Shown: positions 6,377 through 6,925 of the stretch, in pieces
Layout: each line of letters starts with the position of its first letter
Numbering within the stretch: position 1 is the first letter of the stretch
Origin: Cytophagales bacterium
GTDB taxonomy: Bacteria > Bacteroidota > Bacteroidia > Cytophagales > JAAEPT01
Length of the DNA stretch: 6,925 nt
Direction of reading: 5' to 3'
Assembly (NCBI GenBank): GCA_011524675.1
Contig: WTJX01000612.1
Location: 947-7,871, forward strand
The notes under the pieces: model-generated
What the model saw: only the letters and a program-made list of their open reading frames with translations
Told to the model about the DNA's origin: nothing
The model's database searches: none
Program-made: the position numbers and the translations under genes

Positions 6377-6469
6377 TAAGTAGTCGTCCAAAAATACTTA
6401 CAAAGGTAATATTGTTGAGGTTGAAGAACCTTAATCACTTGGCAAAACCAAATGCTTAAGTAGTCCTCC
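6377..6469. repeat. Near-identical 13-bp pair TAAGTAGTCSTCC
   Basis: TAAGTAGTCGTCC at 6377-6389 and TAAGTAGTCCTCC at 6457-6469 differ at one base and lie 80 bp apart. Each is preceded by an AGGTTGAA (6357 and 6418), so the order of two short words is repeated. Between them AGGTT-GAAG-AACCT (6418-6431) could form a small hairpin without a U-tract. The region is the 3' flank of hsdR. The function is unknown, and the pair may be the remains of a short duplication. Confidence 0.4.
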
Positions 6470-6472
6470 TCT

Positions 6473-6925
6473 TTATTCCTCTTGTGTCAATCTCTTATAG
6501 GCACTTTTCATGATCATGTCTTTTACCAATCTACCAAAGTCGTTATTGTCCATGATCTTTGCAAAGATGTCTTGGTTTTGGCTCATGCGTTCGATGATGA
6601 TATCCATAAAGGCTTCGTCAAACACATATTTAAAATTTGCCTCTGTATTGTTTTTAGCTGCTTCTTTTAATTTTTCATCTGACACACAATCTTCTTCTAT
6701 TTGATTAAAAAACAGCCTGTCTGCTTCTTCAAAATCGGTTTGAAACTTAGTATTCAATAGTTCAATAATTTCTGAGAGCAGCAATTCTTCTTTCTTGTTG
6801 CCATACCGTATCCCTGCTTCTTGCACTACAGACAACTCTCCCTCTGTCTCTGGATATAAGGTAAGTTTTTTATCCTTTATTTTTTCCAATCGGTAATACT
6901 CCAAGGCTACCTCATCATGTAAGAT
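6473..6925 (-). CDS. hsdR: Type I restriction enzyme R subunit (HsdR), C-terminal end, cut by the window edge
   Basis: The last 150 residues of a longer protein; the frame stays open to base 6925, so the true start lies outside. HsdR is the helicase/nuclease motor subunit of type I restriction complexes, working with HsdM and HsdS. The recognisable part is the C-terminal helical region. It begins with DEVALEYYRLEKI, followed by LSEIIELLNTKFQTDF, EADRLFFNQIEED, a segment around NNTEANFKYVFDEAF, and NQDIFAKIMDNNDFGRLVKD near the end, a pattern I recognise from HsdR C-termini. The nuclease and DEAD-box motor parts are not in view. The TTG at 6904 is not the start, because coding sequence continues upstream of it. 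No hsdM or hsdS is visible; they would be expected beyond the right edge. The gene ends normally with TAA and no strong terminator follows. Confidence 0.85.
   Translation of the reverse strand: MLHDEVALEYYRLEKIKDKKLTLYPETEGELSVVQEAGIRYGNKKEELLLSEIIELLNTKFQTDFEEADRLFFNQIEEDCVSDEKLKEAAKNNTEANFKYVFDEAFMDIIIERMSQNQDIFAKIMDNNDFGRLVKDMIMKSAYKRLTQEE

Noticed and set aside
6482..6704. Two plus-strand open frames opposite hsdR
   Set aside because: Overlapping each other and opposite a recognisable HsdR C-terminus.

Overview
The window looks like chromosomal DNA of a Bacteroidota bacterium, most likely Cytophagales-like. The evidence is low G+C, AT-rich start regions without Shine-Dalgarno motifs, a DnaX without the cysteine zinc module and with a C-terminus ending in LDTDF, and an output set of single-domain response regulator, CheX-like protein and SpoIIE-type phosphatase. 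This placement is inference; no marker gene fixes the genus.

Left half, + strand. After 457 bp of AT-rich DNA without a gene comes a signalling cluster. The order is a membrane-bound CheA-type histidine kinase with a PilJ-type sensor (458-2626), a CheY-like receiver (2685-3047), a CheX-like aspartyl-phosphate phosphatase (3076-3549) and a stand-alone SpoIIE/PP2C serine/threonine phosphatase (3571-4362). The last three are spaced by only 28 and 21 bp and look like one operon; the kinase is 58 bp upstream. The likely flow is sensor to kinase to Hpt histidine to receiver Asp52, with CheX-like dephosphorylation and the PP2C enzyme as a Ser/Thr-phosphate output. No STAS protein or anti-sigma kinase lies in the window, so the PP2C substrate is unknown. 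The kinase is interrupted by one in-frame TAA at codon 95, while the rest of its frame is intact.

Right half, - strand. dnaX (clamp-loader tau/gamma) faces the signalling cluster. Its reading frame breaks exactly at a run of 11 A (5143-5153). The encoded frame ends two codons later, giving a gamma-like product of 365 aa. A one-base shift opens the homologous tau C-terminus down to 4559, giving 557 aa. This is either a slippage-decoded gene or a homopolymer indel. A perfect DnaA box lies 40 bp upstream of the dnaX start. At the right edge is the C-terminal end of a type I restriction HsdR subunit, cut off by the window.

Both intergenic gaps on this side hold tandem heptamers: 18 gapless 7-bp units at 4377-4502 between the convergent PP2C and dnaX genes, and about eight units at 6299-6356 between hsdR and dnaX. 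The first array contains a perfect 16-bp inverted repeat.
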